64,000 nt of DNA from assembly GCF_000002235.5 (NCBI RefSeq), contig NW_022145547.1, positions 2,104,001-2,168,000 on the forward strand, given 5' to 3'. A program made the translations under genes and the position numbers. Positions 1-11,744 of this stretch are shown piece after piece (the stretch's first letter is position 1; every line of letters starts with the position of its first letter). This stretch comes from Strongylocentrotus purpuratus (lineage: Eukaryota > Echinodermata > Echinoidea > Camarodonta > Strongylocentrotidae). Under the pieces are notes generated by a model. It was not told where the DNA came from, did no database searches, and saw nothing but the letters and a program-made list of their open reading frames with translations.

Positions 1-244
1 TTAAAATTATGCCAATTTGTGTGGAGTAAAGATTTTAAACTTAAACATGTATATACAGTATGTTGCCAACTTAAAACATATCTAGAGCCTAGCTGTTGTG
101 ATCTACATGTGATGGATAAGCCTCCCTAGCAGACTAATTATTCTAGAGGGCCTTCTTGGCAGGCATATAGTTTTCATACAGAGTCATCATACTATTATGT
201 ACAGGCCTATTACCATGTGATCTCTAATAATATTTTTCTTTCAG

Positions 245-297
245 CGACAAACCTATGATGCTGGTCAATCACAAGACTTGGTGTGGAGCATGTAAAG
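245..297 (+). CDS. TXNDC12: TXNDC12 exon with CGAC active site
   Basis: Acceptor tttcag at 239-244, donor gtgaat at 298. It reads [17 protein letters not shown]. The exon opens on the third base of a codon begun in an unseen upstream exon and ends with the first base of an Ala codon. Both cysteines of CGAC are present. Confidence 0.93.
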
Positions 298-2053
298 GTG
301 AATAATCTCACATTCTTCATTTGAGATCGAATGACAGACATATAGTGAAGGAAGCAGGAAAGTTCTAGATGTATACTGTATGAGAAAACTTTTTGACAAT
401 TCTGAAGTGAATAATGCATGCTGGAACAGTGGAAACAGGTGGGGTTCTAATGTGGAACAGCAACAGGTTTGAATTTTAAATGGACATGTTTTATGAGATG
501 TGAGTTGATCTAGTGGTACATTCACTTGGCAAGCTTTCTGTCTTTCCTACTAACTGGCTCAAGCGTACCTTGGCAACAGGTCGGTCCCCAGACTTATAGT
601 AGATAATCATATCATGTCTGTAAGAACCAATTCTCACCCACACACACACATACCCAATGACAGGTTCCTTTTCCTTCTCAATCAACATTACTCATGAAAT
701 ATTAGTCATGGAATTTGTTTGAAAATGTTTCAAAATATGGCTTAGAGTGAACCAGATCAAGAGTATCTTAACCAAATAGACAACAGCCTCTAAGAGAGCC
801 CTGAACCCTGCTTCAAAGGACTTTACGCTTTGAGGCCATTCTCCCTCCAAGTTGCATTGTTACATGCTTGGACTTTTGTTTTGGAGCACCCTGGCCTGGT
901 GGAAGTATTTGTTAAATTAAGATTTCTAACCTGTGAATTCTGGGACCATTGCCCCCCGAGACTACCCTAATAGGCCCTCATTATTTTATAAAAAAGTATC
1001 CATAATTTCTGCAATAAACATTTTGGTCTGTATTCTGCAAAACTTTGATCCCCGTGCTGGTCTTAGTTTTAGTTTTAGTGCAAAATCAGGTTGTAACAAG
1101 GAAGTATGTCTCAGCTCTACATTTTCTTAGTTAAAAATTATCTAAGACCTGCATTTAACAACTAAATTATTCATACCCTTACCTTGATAATCATCATATT
1201 TGTCAAATATAGCTAAATACTGACAGTGGCTAGACTAATATATTTGGCTACTCACAATCTAAGTCATGAAGTCTTAGCCTCATACATGTTATACAGGCCC
1301 AACAAGTTTCAATTCAGACCCTGCATAGAAAAAAAAAATAGTGCAGAGCCCTGTTGTAAAGTGACGATTGCTTCTTTTCCTGATGAATGTTATCTCATTG
1401 TGACACCTGCCATTGTGTTCCACACGTTGATACCTCTCTGTTTTCCTTTCCTGTTTTTACCATGTAGCATTAAAACCCAAGTTTGCTGCCAGTGAAGAAA
1501 TACTTAAATTAAGCAGTGACTTTGTGATGGTCAACGTAGAGGTGAGTAGTCATTTTAAAATGCTATACATGTATATATTATATAATATAATATTATATCT
1601 CAGTAGTTCAAAACAGAGTCGGGTTTACTTTTGGCTAAAAGACAACTTGGCCCAACTGCAAAAACGGTCAGTTTTTGCAGGTTTAGGGTTAGGTTAAGGG
1701 TTAGGGTTATGGTTAGGGTTAGAGTTAGGGTTAGGGTAAAATGACAAAAACTGACCGTTTTTTGCAGCTGGGTCGACTTGTCTTTGAGCCCAGTTAGCCC
1801 GGGTTCTTCAAAACATGTTCACGTATCATGGATGATATTTTTGGCCAATCTAAAACTAGAATGTGAATGTGTATTCCAGATTTGCCTTCAGCCCCTTATT
1901 TTGAACATTTTATGCCAGGATTATTGACAATAGTAATTTCAAATGATACAAGGCACTATCCTCAAGTGTATAAACAGGTTAAAGTGCACCAATCAAAGGA
2001 AATATAAATGTGTGTATACATGTACCTAAAATGTATAATACCACCCCCCCCCC

Positions 2054-2087
<34 letters not shown>

Positions 2088-3492
2088 AAACAAATAAAGG
2101 ATAACATAAAATCCTGCATAAAAGGCTCACACAGAATTTAAGTCACACTTGGGTTTCGTGCACACCCTAGTATGCGAGTGCATAATTATGTGTTGGCTTT
2201 TTACTGAGAAAGTATTTAAACTATAATATGTCTTTGTAGAAATAATATTTGAAGCTTATATTTTGAATTCAATAGAGCGACTTGGAACCCGTTACATCAC
2301 GAGTAAGATATTTTTTGGTTATCGGTTCACTTTAAGTACATGAAGTTGAATTGGTATGTGTTTATTTTCTTTTTTGAAGAAGTGAAGGGAATTAATATCA
2401 TTAAAACATGCAGGGAATTAGTTTCTAAACTTGTGGGCCAGTGAATCAAAAGATTTACTTTGGGAGTTGAGAAAGTAGGAACTGATGTTGATAGAAGTAT
2501 ATATGATGGTACTGAAAGGGTTAAGATATCAAACTTTCATTGTGATGTTTTGTGATGTTTATCTTCCCCAGGATGACGAGGAACCTGAAGGGTCTCAATT
2601 TCAGCCCGACGGTGGATACATTCCTCGTATACTCTTTCTAAACTCAGATGGCGTAGTTCAACCTGACCTAATCAACACGTTAGGAAATCCCCAATACAAG
2701 TTCTTCTATTCAAATGCTCTAATGGGTATGTACAGCTTGTTGTGAGTGATACAGTCATGTATATGTTTAGTAGGTTATATAAACACTTCCTATAGATATT
2801 GATCTGCCGGATTAGAGGCTGGGGGTTGTAATATGTAGCCCCTTCCCCCACCTCCACCCAACGTTTCGAATAGACAGGTACAAACAATACTGTGACATTG
2901 CAAAACAAATAATATGCTTGGTTGCATGCTCAGCCAATTGTTCCTTTCAACATGTTTTGCATCTCCTGAACAATATACATACATGTACATGTACTTCAAA
3001 TTCAAATCTGCAAAAAAGTAAGTTGAGAATTCTACAAAATAAGGTACAAATAATAAAGATCCCCTGCTAAGGCTGCTAGTGATAATGTAAGATCTAAACG
3101 ATCTTAGTTTTTGTTTGGTTCCCTTACTTCTTTACCAATTATTAAATTGTGTAACAACTTCTTTCCAAATCTTATTTTACCTCTTATTGCCACGTTTCAA
3201 ATCTTTGTCATATAATAATTAGCTTTTTATGAAATAGATCAATTGTGATATTTTGGGTTCCCACTTCTCTTCCAATTATTAAAGTGTGTAACAAGTTCTT
3301 TTCAAATCTTATTTTCCTCCTATTGCCACTTTTCAAATCTTTGTCATATAATTAGCTTTAAATGACATTTTTAAATCACGGTTTCTCTATTTTGATATCT
3401 TTTTTGTGGTCTCTCATTCATCCCCTACAGTGACTGAAGCAATGAAATCTGCAGTCAAAGCACTAGGAGGAAGCAGAAATGATGAGTTGTGA
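245..3492 (+). CDS. TXNDC12: TXNDC12 (ERp18/AGR1) thioredoxin-fold protein, last four coding exons
   Basis: Four exons (245-297, 1468-1541, 2572-2725, 3431-3492) join in frame across GT-AG introns and give the last ~113 residues. The first carries WCGAC, the CxxC redox site typical of ERp18. Next come [10 protein letters not shown] and FVMVNVEDDEEPEG, then [16 protein letters not shown] with the cis-proline region of the thioredoxin fold, and finally GGSRNDEL followed by TGA. NDEL is a KDEL-type ER retrieval signal (vertebrate TXNDC12 ends EDEL). The family is a small ER-lumen thiol-disulfide oxidoreductase of about 170 residues, so the signal peptide and roughly 50-60 residues lie left of the window. 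All seen active-site residues are intact. AGR2/AGR3 are less likely because they lack the second active-site cysteine. Confidence 0.95.
298..1467 (+). other. TXNDC12 intron, no recognised element
   Basis: Intron between the CGAC exon and the next exon. I see no coding segment, repeat pair or RNA gene in it. Sequence at 1-244 is likewise plain intron. Confidence 0.6.
1468..1541 (+). CDS. TXNDC12: TXNDC12 exon, helix after active site
   Basis: Acceptor ccatgtag at 1460-1467, donor gtgagtag at 1542. The 74 bases complete the Ala codon and encode [18 protein letters not shown] followed by VMVNVE, matching the segment after the redox site in vertebrate TXNDC12. It ends in phase 0. Confidence 0.92.
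1617..1805. repeat. Foldback element with TTAGGG-like core
   Basis: Two arms of about 60 bp (1617-1676 and 1746-1805) are near-perfect inverted copies; their inner parts read AACGGTCAGTTTTTGCAG and its complement. Between them lie about 60 bases of TTAGGG and one-base variants. It sits in a TXNDC12 intron. This is probably a foldback MITE with an internal telomere-like minisatellite, not a telomere. Confidence 0.7.
2041..2086. repeat. Poly-C/poly-A compound tract
   Basis: About a dozen C followed directly by about 30 A in the TXNDC12 intron. The same C-run/A-run junction recurs at 13771, 41720, 42610 and 43497. Confidence 0.85.
2572..2725 (+). CDS. TXNDC12: TXNDC12 exon, central beta strands
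   Basis: Acceptor ttccccag before 2572, donor gtatgt at 2726. The 51 codons begin DDEEPEG and include [16 protein letters not shown] and [11 protein letters not shown], both close to the family consensus. The exon ends one base into a Val codon. Confidence 0.94.
3431..3492 (+). CDS. TXNDC12: TXNDC12 last coding exon with NDEL ER signal
   Basis: Acceptor ccctacag at 3423-3430. It reads [19 protein letters not shown] and stops at TGA 3490-3492. AATAAA hexamers follow at 3721 (inside a MITE) and 4181, so the 3' UTR end is uncertain. Confidence 0.94.
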
Positions 3493-3562
3493 CATGGATC
3501 TCTAGTTTAAACTATTTATCAAGCAATAATGGCAGGTGCCCACTCTTGTGATGTAAACACTA

Positions 3563-3774
3563 GGGCCCAAACTCACAAAGGAGGTTTAACTTAACCCATG
3601 GTTACTTTAAACCCTCATTTACATAACCCATGGTTTAAAAATTAGTGCAAAATAGGTGTTGCTTGCCTTGCGCGCGTCTAATATTGGACCTCTGACTGTG
3701 TCGCGCTGATGGGTTATGTAAATAAAGATTTAAACCATGGGTTGAATTTAAACCTCCTTTGTGAATTTGGGCCT
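3563..3774. mobile_element. Palindromic MITE in the TXNDC12 3' region
   Basis: The ends are inverted copies starting GGCCCAAAYTCACAAAGGAG and continuing GTTTAA, with inner ACCCATGGTTTAAA arms. It lies 70 bp after the TXNDC12 stop, so it is probably in the 3' UTR. A second member of the family is at 34010-34178. No coding sequence. Confidence 0.75.
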
Positions 3775-4029
3775 TTATGATTTGTCTATTCAGAGACAGA
3801 AAGGTGCTAACTCTTTCTAAAAGTGTATGACAGGCCTTTTGATGTCCCTTACTAATACTACTTATCTTGAAAATAATAAGACATTTAAACATCACTTTTG
3901 TCACAATACGATACAAGTAAAGCACAAGTTCACCATTCTCTGATGGTCAGAATAACATTACCTCATATAATGTATACTATTTATATGTGATGCAGATATC
4001 GTCCCTTTGCCACATGTTAGCCAATATTG

Positions 4030-4290
4030 TTTTTTTATGGGATAGATATAGGCCTACCAAAGGCTTTCAAGATTATTTAACTATGTCCAGCGCAAGATAA
4101 ATCTATACTGATATTAAAAGGGTTGTCATGGAAATAATCAAGACCCTAGTAATGGGTAATTTTGCAAAACTATGATGTACAATAAATCGTGTCATTTAGT
4201 AGTGCCTGTCGTTTTGTGCACGTGTGGTAAACAAGTGACCTTGCAGAGAGTTGAAGAAAGCACCCAAAATGTTAATGCCCCACTGGCTTT
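4030..4290 (+). repeat. Dispersed repeat, copy 1
   Basis: Shares several blocks with 11745-11985: a TAGATA.A start, AAAGGCTTYA, ATTAAAA.GGTTGTCA.GGA, AATCAAGACC, GCACGTGTG, and GAAGAAAGCA. Both copies lie just past the 3' ends of the two convergent genes. The family is not identified. Confidence 0.5.
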
Positions 4291-4937
4291 CGAGTGTAAA
4301 CTTTGTTTGAAGTTAATATTGTACTGTGGTCAAAACAGATATATTTATATTGTAATGGTTCGTTCGTTCATGTCTCCTTAGATCAGGATAGTTATGTAAA
4401 GTTCCTTAATTAAATTAAATTAAATTAAGTTCTTCCATCGCCCGATTGCTGCAATGGCCGTTTCATTAACAAGGGCCAGGTCTTCATCTGTAACAGTGAT
4501 TCATGCCTTTGAAGATAGTTCGTGGTATACTTGGTCAAAAATAATAGTTTCTTTGAGACCAACATCATATACATACACACTTTAGTATTCAACATCACAA
4601 AGTGGATACTTAGTTAGAATAGGATACTTAAGAAAGGATTTTAGGAGTGATAAGATTTGTTAGGTGCATGAAAATGATTGCTTAGTCTATAGGCCTTTAT
4701 AGTTGTATACTCTGTTAGTATGGGCCTTTATAGTTGTATACTTTTACAGACAAGTGCCTTGGAATACTCATATTTTGAGGTATTTTGAGGTACTTTGTGG
4801 ATTAATCTGACAGTCCTTGACCCATACCATGCAAAACTTCATTATACTTATAGAGGTGGAAAATGATTTTTATACATTTTTGTATGAAATGCATGGACTG
4901 AGTATTACACAAAATACCTATATTAGACTCATGATTC

Positions 4938-5095
4938 TGGGCCCTGTTTCATAAAACTGTTTATGAATAACAAATGCTAAATTGCTATGACAAATTTACA
5001 AATTTGCTCTCAGCCAATCAATGCCACGATTTGAGTAGCTTATAAAAGTTATGGTACCTTGTTACGGATGACAAGTTTTGTGAAACAGGGCCCTG
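4938..5095. mobile_element. Short MITE with GGGCCCTGTTTCA ends
   Basis: The left end CTGGGCCCTGTTTCATAAAA and the right end TTTTGTGAAACAGGGCCC form inverted repeats around about 120 bp of AT-rich sequence. This is a plain non-autonomous DNA element. Confidence 0.75.
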
Positions 5096-5650
5096 GTGTC
5101 TGGATAAAATGTTTTAATATTAATTTAAGGTGATTCATATTTATCCAAGCTCATAGTTGGAATAACATTCTTTTTTTTCTACAAAATCATGGACAGGCAA
5201 TTGGTTCTTGTCAAATTGTCACAGATGATTACTTTCCTAATTGGTAGATGGACTAAGCAAAATACATTCTAGAGGTGACATATACATTGAGTAACAAAAG
5301 ATCCTAGTTTGAATTTATTAGGCTGTGTATGTTATCTAGACATTTATAGAATGTTATTACACTGCATGAATAAAAAAGGAAAAAGATAAATATCAATAGT
5401 AATTCTGTCCATGATAACATTTCATATTCTTTCGTGGTAACCTGATATTTGTTTAGGTGACATTTATGGTTAGGGCTAGCATTGTGATTGGGTTACCGTT
5501 AGGTAGAGGTTTAGGTTAATGTACAGAGTTGGGACTAGGGTTAAACATGAATGTAGAATAGACTCGTGCAGGAGATAGAAGATAGACCATGGAGCACATG
5601 TCATCTGATCTTTGTGTCCTATAACACAGTTGCTCTCTCCCTTTCTTCAT
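5096..5650. other. Intergenic, no recognised element
   Basis: Only a few degenerate TTAGGG-like words at 5461-5545. No gene seen here, nor in 4291-4937. Confidence 0.5.
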
Positions 5651-5864
5651 AATATGAGAGATAAAGAGAGAGAGAGAGAGAGAAAGAGAGAGAAGAGGGG
5701 GGGGGGGGGGGGGGGTGGGAGAGATAAACACACTTGTCTGTTGTGTCGCTCGGTACATTATACAATTACAGTAAAATATAAGTAATTGAAGTAAGAAGTA
5801 GGGATATAGAGGAGAATTGAGTGAAGGGGACATAAGGAGTGAGAGCTAGTAGGAGGGAGACAAG

Positions 5865-8475
5865 TAGAGAAAGAGAGAGAGAGAGAGAGAGAGTGGGATA
5901 ATGAGTGGGAGAGAATGAGATGAGGGAGAGAGAAAGAGATGAGGGAGAGAGATGAGAGAGAGAGAGAGTGGGATAATGAGTGGGAGAGAATGAGATGAGG
6001 GAGAGAGAAGAGAGAGAGAGAGAGAGAGTGTGATAATGAGTGAGAGAGCATGAGATGAGGGAGAGAGAAAGAGATGAGGGAGAGAGAAGAGAGAGAGTGG
6101 GATAATGAGTGGGAGAGAATGAGATGAGGGAGAGAGAAAGAGATGAGGGAGAGAGAAGAGAGAGAGAGAGTGGGATAATGAGTGAGAGAGCATGAGATGA
6201 GGGAGAGAGAAAGAGATGAGGGAGAGAGAAGAGAGAGAGAGAGAGTGGGATAATGAGTGGGAGAGAATGAGATGAGGGAGAGAGAAAGAGATGAGGGAGA
6301 GAGAAGAGAGAGAGAGAGTGGGATAATGAGTGAGAGAGCATGAGATGAGGGAGAGAGAAAGAGATGAGGGAGAGAGAGAGAGATAAGAGAGAGAGAAGAG
6401 AGAGTGGGATAATGAGTGGGAGAGAATGAGATGAGGGAGAGAGAAAGAGATGAGGGAGAGAGAAGAGAGAGAGAGAGAGTGGGATAATGAGTGGGAGAGA
6501 ATGAGATGAGGGAGAGAGAGAGAGAGAGATAAGAGAGAGAGAAGAGAGAGAGAGAGAGAGTGGGATAATGAGTGGGAGAGAATGAGATGAGGGAGAGAGA
6601 AAGAGATGAGGGAGAGAGAAGAGAGAGAGAGAGAGTGGGATAATGAGTGGGAGAGAATGAGATGAGGGAGAGAGAAAGAGATAAGAGAGAGAGAAGAGAG
6701 AGAGAGAGAGAGTGGGATAATGAGTGGGAGAGAATGAGATGAGGGAGAGAGAAAGAGATGAGGGAGAGAGAAGAGAGAGAGAGAGAGTGGGATAATGAGT
6801 GGGAGAGAATGAGATGAGGGAGAGAGAAAGAGATGAGAGAGAGAGAAGAGAGAGAGAGAGAGTGGGATAATGAGTGGGAGAGAATGAGATGAGGGAGAGA
6901 GAAAGAGATGAGGGAGAGAGAAGAGAGAGAGAGAGAGAGTGGGATAATGAGTGGGAGAGAATGAGATGAGGGAGAGAGAAAGAGATGAGGGAGAGAGAAA
7001 GAGATGAGAGAGAGAGAAGAGAGAGAGAGAGAGTGGGATAATGAGTGGGAGAGAATGAGATGAGGGAGAGAGAAAGAGATGAGGGAGAGAGAAGAGAGAG
7101 AGAGAGAGAGTGGGATAATGAGTGGGAGAGAATGAGATGAGGGAGAGAGAAAGAGATGAGGGAGAGAGAAAGAGATAAGAGAGAGAGAAGAGAGAGAGAG
7201 AGTGGGATAATGAGTGGGAGAGAATGAGATGAGGGAGAGAGAAAGAGATGAGGGAGAGAGAAGAGAGAGAGAGAGAGAGTGGGATAATGAGTGGGAGAGA
7301 ATGAGATGAGGGAGAGAGAAAGAGATGAGGGAGAGAGAAGAGAGAGAGAGAGTGGGATAATGAGTGAGAGAGAATGAGATGAGGGAGAGAGAAAGAGATG
7401 AGGGAGAGAGAAGAGAGAGAGAGAGAGAGTGGGATAATGAGTGGGAGAGAATAAGATGAGGGAGAGAGAAAGAGATGAGGGAGAGAGAAGAGAGAGAGAG
7501 AGTGGGATAATGAGTGGGAGAGAATGAGATGAGGGAGAGAGAAAGAGATGAGGGAGAGAGAAGAGAGAGAGAGAGAGAGTGGGATAATGAGTGGGAGAGA
7601 ATGAGATGAGGGAGAGAGAGAGAGATAAGAGAGAGAGAAGAGAGAGAGAGAGTGGGATAATGAGTGGGAGAGAATGAGATGAGGGAGAGAGAAAGAGATG
7701 AGGGAGAGAGAAGAGAGAGAGAGAGAGTGGGATAATGAGTGGGAGAGAATGAGATGAGGGAGAGAGAAAGAGATGAGGGAGAGAGAAGAGAGAGAGAGAG
7801 TGGGATAATGAGTGAGAGAGAATGAGATGAGGGAGAGAGAAAGAGATGAGGGAGAGAGAAGAGAGAGAGAGAGAGTGGGATAATGAGTGGGAGAGAATAA
7901 GATGAGGGAGAGAGAGAGAGATGAGGGAGAGAGAAGAGAGAGAGAGAGAGAGAGTGGGATAATGAGTGGGAGAGAATGAGATGAGGGAGAGAGAAAGAGA
8001 TGAGGGAGAGAGAAGAGAGAGAGAGAGAGAGTGGGATAATGAGTGGGAGAGAATGAGATGAGGGAGAGAGAAAGAGATGAGGGAGAGAGAAGAGAGAGAG
8101 AGAGAGAGAGTGGGATAATGAGTGAGAGAGCATGAGATGAGGGAGAGAGAAAGAGATGAGGGAGAGAGAAGAGAGAGAGAGAGTGGGATAATGAGTGAGA
8201 GAGAATGAGATGAGGGAGAGAGAAAGAGATAAGAGAGAGAGAAGAGAGAGAGAGAGTGGGATAATGAGTGGGAGAGAATGAGATGAGGGAGAGAGAAAGA
8301 GATAAGAGAGAGAGAAGAGAGAGAGAGAGTGGGATAATGAGTGGGAGAGAATGAGATGAGGGAGAGAGAAAGAGATAAGAGAGAGAGAAGAGAGAGAGAG
8401 AGTGGGATAATGAGTGGGAGAGAATGAGATGAGGGAGAGAGAGAGAGATAAGAGAGAGAGAGAAGAGAGCTAGGT
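5865..8475. repeat. GA-rich minisatellite, about 33 units
   Basis: A tandem array whose unit is about 60-80 bp: TGGGATAATGAGTGGGAGAG, then AATGAGATGAGGGAGAGAGA and AAGAGATGAGGGAGAGAG, then a GA run of variable length. Units differ mainly in GA-run length and a few substitutions. The + strand is almost entirely purine. Complement-strand reading frames stay open for up to 791 codons only because the array lacks TTA, CTA and TCA; they encode Ser/Leu/His low complexity and are not genes. A shorter GA plus poly-G tract is at 5656-5716. Confidence 0.93.
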
Positions 8476-8624
8476 GATTGGGGATAAAGGAGAGAGGAGG
8501 AAGGGAGTGAGATACAGATATTTTTTTCTTCTATCTATCCTCTTTCGAGGGAATTTATTCACTCATATTGTAAAATAACAACTATTTACAACAGTGTTTA
8601 TATACAGAATTCATATCATATATA

Positions 8625-9513
8625 CCGGGTGAGTCAAAATAAAGTTTACACTCAGAAAATTGTAATTTATTTTAAAAGTCAGCTATGAATGAAAGATTAT
8701 CATACATGTTTTGAACGAGTGTTATGTCCCGAATCGTTTGGTATCATTTTTGTGTGGTGTGTTCACGTTTGGATGAACAGGAGACATTGTTTGCGAGAGT
8801 GAAAGAATCGACTTGCGCAAAAGTATCAAAGGAAGAGAATGAATTGAATGTATCATTATGAGATGCATTGCAATATGCTTTTTTCAGAAGCAAAGTCACA
8901 CACACACACAAACACACACAAGGAACACACACACAAAGCACATTTAGATGCAGACTGACAGAGCCTTTTGGGAGAAACAATTCATTGTGATGCACCAGAT
9001 ATTATGGCATTATGATTGAATTTATATTCCGTTTTGATATTAAACGGAAAATTTGCGATTTTACAGAAATGTTCATTACGTAATAATGACTTGGCTGCGT
9101 GTATTTTTCATTTATCTGAGTGTGCGAGTGCGCGGAAGTGTGTTTGTGTGTGTTTGTGTGTTTGTGTGTATGTGCGTGACTGACTGGGTTTGACTCTGTG
9201 TGTGGTTTTTTTATATGTATGGCTCGATTAGTTTTCTTAGGGATGTTTTTAGGATCTGTAAAGAGCGAATTAATACCCAATCCCAATTGTTTTGATAAAA
9301 CATATCGGCATCACTTTGGCGCAAGTCGATTTTTGCACTCTCTTAAACAATGTCTCCTGTTCATCCAAGCGTGAGCACATGCCACACAAAATAATACCAA
9401 AAGATTTGGGATAAAACTCTTTTTCATAAGATGTATAATACTGTTTATAAATGATTTTTAAAATAATTAGGAATTTTGCTAGGTGTATACTTTTTTTTAT
9501 TTGACTCACTTTG
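8625..9513. mobile_element. 889-bp TIR element with TA target duplication
   Basis: Long imperfect terminal inverted repeats of about 200 bp start CCGGGTGAGTCAAA (left) and CAAAGTGAGTCAAA (right, complement), flanked by TA. The inner arms share GGATGAACAGGAGACATTGT, and a CA run (8898-8940) faces a GT run (9138-9170). Copy B of the host LINE lacks the insertion near 55300, confirming the boundaries. No transposase ORF; a mariner-type non-autonomous element is likely. Confidence 0.75.
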
Positions 9514-10265
9514 TAGTACAAAAATGAAACTAATGTGACATAATCAATAACTAAAATAATGAAATATTTTAGTTACTTCCTTTGTATCGAATTTGTTATG
9601 ATTTCATTCCATATTGAGATAGGTGCGAATTTCTACCTTTAATTGTATTATCAAATACATCATGTATCCTGTGCTTTTCACTTCCAAAAATTCTCTAATA
9701 TAGTTTCTATAGATAACAAATTGAGCGAGGTTTAATATAAGATTTACAAGATTTATTTCACTTTTCTCTATTTCATGACCTATTAAATGAATTTTTTCGT
9801 TTATAAAGATTTTAAAATTAAACGAAGTATCCATTAATTTGAATACAAGCTTCCAAAAAAGCGAAACCTTGTGACAAACCAGGAAAAGGTGGTCAATTTT
9901 ATGTGGGATCTGTGTATCTGTGAACTATTTACATATTGTATCCTATTACGTAACTTCTGCAACCAAAAATCGGAAATACACTATTTAGCTTTGCCAATTC
10001 GAAGGCAGAAAGTAATTCATTTTCTTGAAAATAATATAAATGGAATAACCTTCTTTCCAAATACTGTTTACTAAGACTTGTAACACTCTTAGTATATTAT
10101 TTCTTATCCAGTTTGGAAATGCAATATTTTTAATATCGCTATTATACCAAATCATTTCAATTTCGATATCTTTACTTTAAACATATAAATGTATTTCAAT
10201 TTACCTCAGAAACAAAACATGTCAACATAAAAATTAGGCCACTTTTTTTCCTACAAATACGATAC

Positions 10266-11175
10266 TGTGGCTGCAGCGAGGTCGATATCAAATAAACAAG
10301 TCTGAACAAAGGCTTCTACGGGAATTTGTAGCCTTTAATGATTTGAGTAACCATTTCATCCGTTTCATTCCGTGAAAACTGTGGATAAATCACAGATAAA
10401 GAATCGTAAATACAAGTACATCATAGCATCATCAATACAGCAATAACACAGTCTCTTTGAGAAACTCATGAAATAATGTAAATTGTGTCATGATCTTTAT
10501 AACCTATTCAAATTTCCCAGTCACTATTCTAGTCCATCTGCATTATGGCTTTACATAAATACAAACTCGCATTACTAGTGTCTCAACTAGACTTCATTAT
10601 AATAGCTTGGTTGAACAATTAACTAGACAATAATAAATTCCAAATCTCTACTTAGTGCTTCAGCACTCTCATAATATATCTTCAAAGTATTTAGCTGTAT
10701 CTTTACTGTTATCTTTGTTCTTGATACAAGGTAAAATGTACATACATCATATTAAACCAGCATAGGCTTGTATTTCTTACATTACATTACATACTGCAAA
10801 CATCAACATCTCTCAGTATGAAGTTCAAAACATACACACTAAATTCCACTTTATGTTTTTTGAAAATTCATAGAAATACATTAAATATATAACAAAACTA
10901 ACCTCTTTGCCCGACTTAATGACAACATTATGACTTAAATCTCCTTGATGCACTGGCAAAAAGGGGATTCTTGAACCTCAGCAAAACCATGTTCATGCAT
11001 GTAGCCTTCTGAGTGTTTAATATCAAGTGAATATCAATAGATGGCGCTATACTAGGCACCTTGCCTGAGGAAGTGCTATTACAAATACATATGTATTCAT
11101 GTCATGCATCAATAGTACAAGAAACAAAAGACTTAGGTGATAAAGTAATTTCAAATGCCACTGTCACAACAAAAC
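10266..11175. mobile_element. Insertion in LINE copy A, possible solo LTR
   Basis: About 910 bp absent from LINE copy B, where the equivalent site is near 56370. It starts TGTGGC and ends near CACAACA, i.e. TGT...ACA termini, with a weak 5-bp target duplication. No coding sequence. A solo LTR of unknown family is the best guess; the age is unknown. Confidence 0.35.
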
Positions 11176-11324
11176 AATACGCTCTTTTTGTAATTCAAAT
11201 GTGAACAAAGAGGCAAACACTCAATTTTCTTGATCCAATATTTAAACAAAATTTTCCAAGCACTTTGTTCACCTCTTAAATACTTAAACATCCATGATAG
11301 ACGGAGTAAACGACATGATAAACA

Positions 11325-11515
11325 GAGATAAAGAGAGAGAGAGAGAGCGAGAGAGAGAGAAGGAAAGAGAGAAGAGTGAGAGAGAAGGAAAGAGAGAGAG
11401 AGAGAGAAAGATAAGGAAAGAGAGAAGAGAGAGAGAAGCCTTGGGAAAGAGAGAGAGAGAGAGTGAGAGAAGGAAAGAGAGTGAGAGAGAGGGAGAGAGA
11501 GAGAGAGAGAGATAT
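11325..11515. repeat. GA microsatellite
   Basis: Imperfect (GA)n with AAGG interruptions, directly beside the 5' edge of LINE copy A. A similar tract borders LINE copy B. Confidence 0.9.
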
Positions 11516-11744
11516 CTCGATCTTCAGAACAAATGAACTACATGCATCAAATTACTATTTCAGGCTGGTCTGAATATTCCGAGGTTGGGAGGGATAATAA
11601 CAGATTCGGCACCCCATCTTGGAAAAAAAAACCCTGAAAAGTCTGGGCGTCTCCTTGCATTTATTTATTCATCACAGCTTATTACACGACTTAACTCTTT
11701 AAATGCCACACAATTAATCCCCTGCTTCACGTATTATTCATCAT

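Larger units (their letters stand above)
8516..11318 (-). mobile_element. LINE 3' fragment (Tx1/L1-like), copy A, twice interrupted
   Basis: Minus-strand fragment covering the end of the reverse-transcriptase ORF and the 3' UTR. It matches 55168-56527 along its length, and its translation resembles the LINE at 29699-33462 (for example NLVNLILNL and FLEVKS in copies A and B). Reading the minus strand, the tail is a CCTC-GAAA-GAGG hairpin (8539-8550) followed by an A-rich end. It is interrupted by a TIR element (8625-9513) and another insertion (10266-11175). Both flanks are GA-rich. Frames are broken throughout, so it is inactive. Confidence 0.75.

Noticed and set aside
1681-1740. Telomere
   Set aside because: TTAGGG words are degenerate, only about 60 bp long, and enclosed by inverted arms within an intron.
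5758-8133. 791-codon minus-strand open frame, Ser/Leu/His-rich
   Set aside because: Shadow of the GA minisatellite. The complement strand lacks stop triplets by composition; no start context, no non-repeat sequence.
5865-8475. CRISPR-like array
   Set aside because: Units are direct tandem repeats without unique spacers, in a eukaryotic genome.
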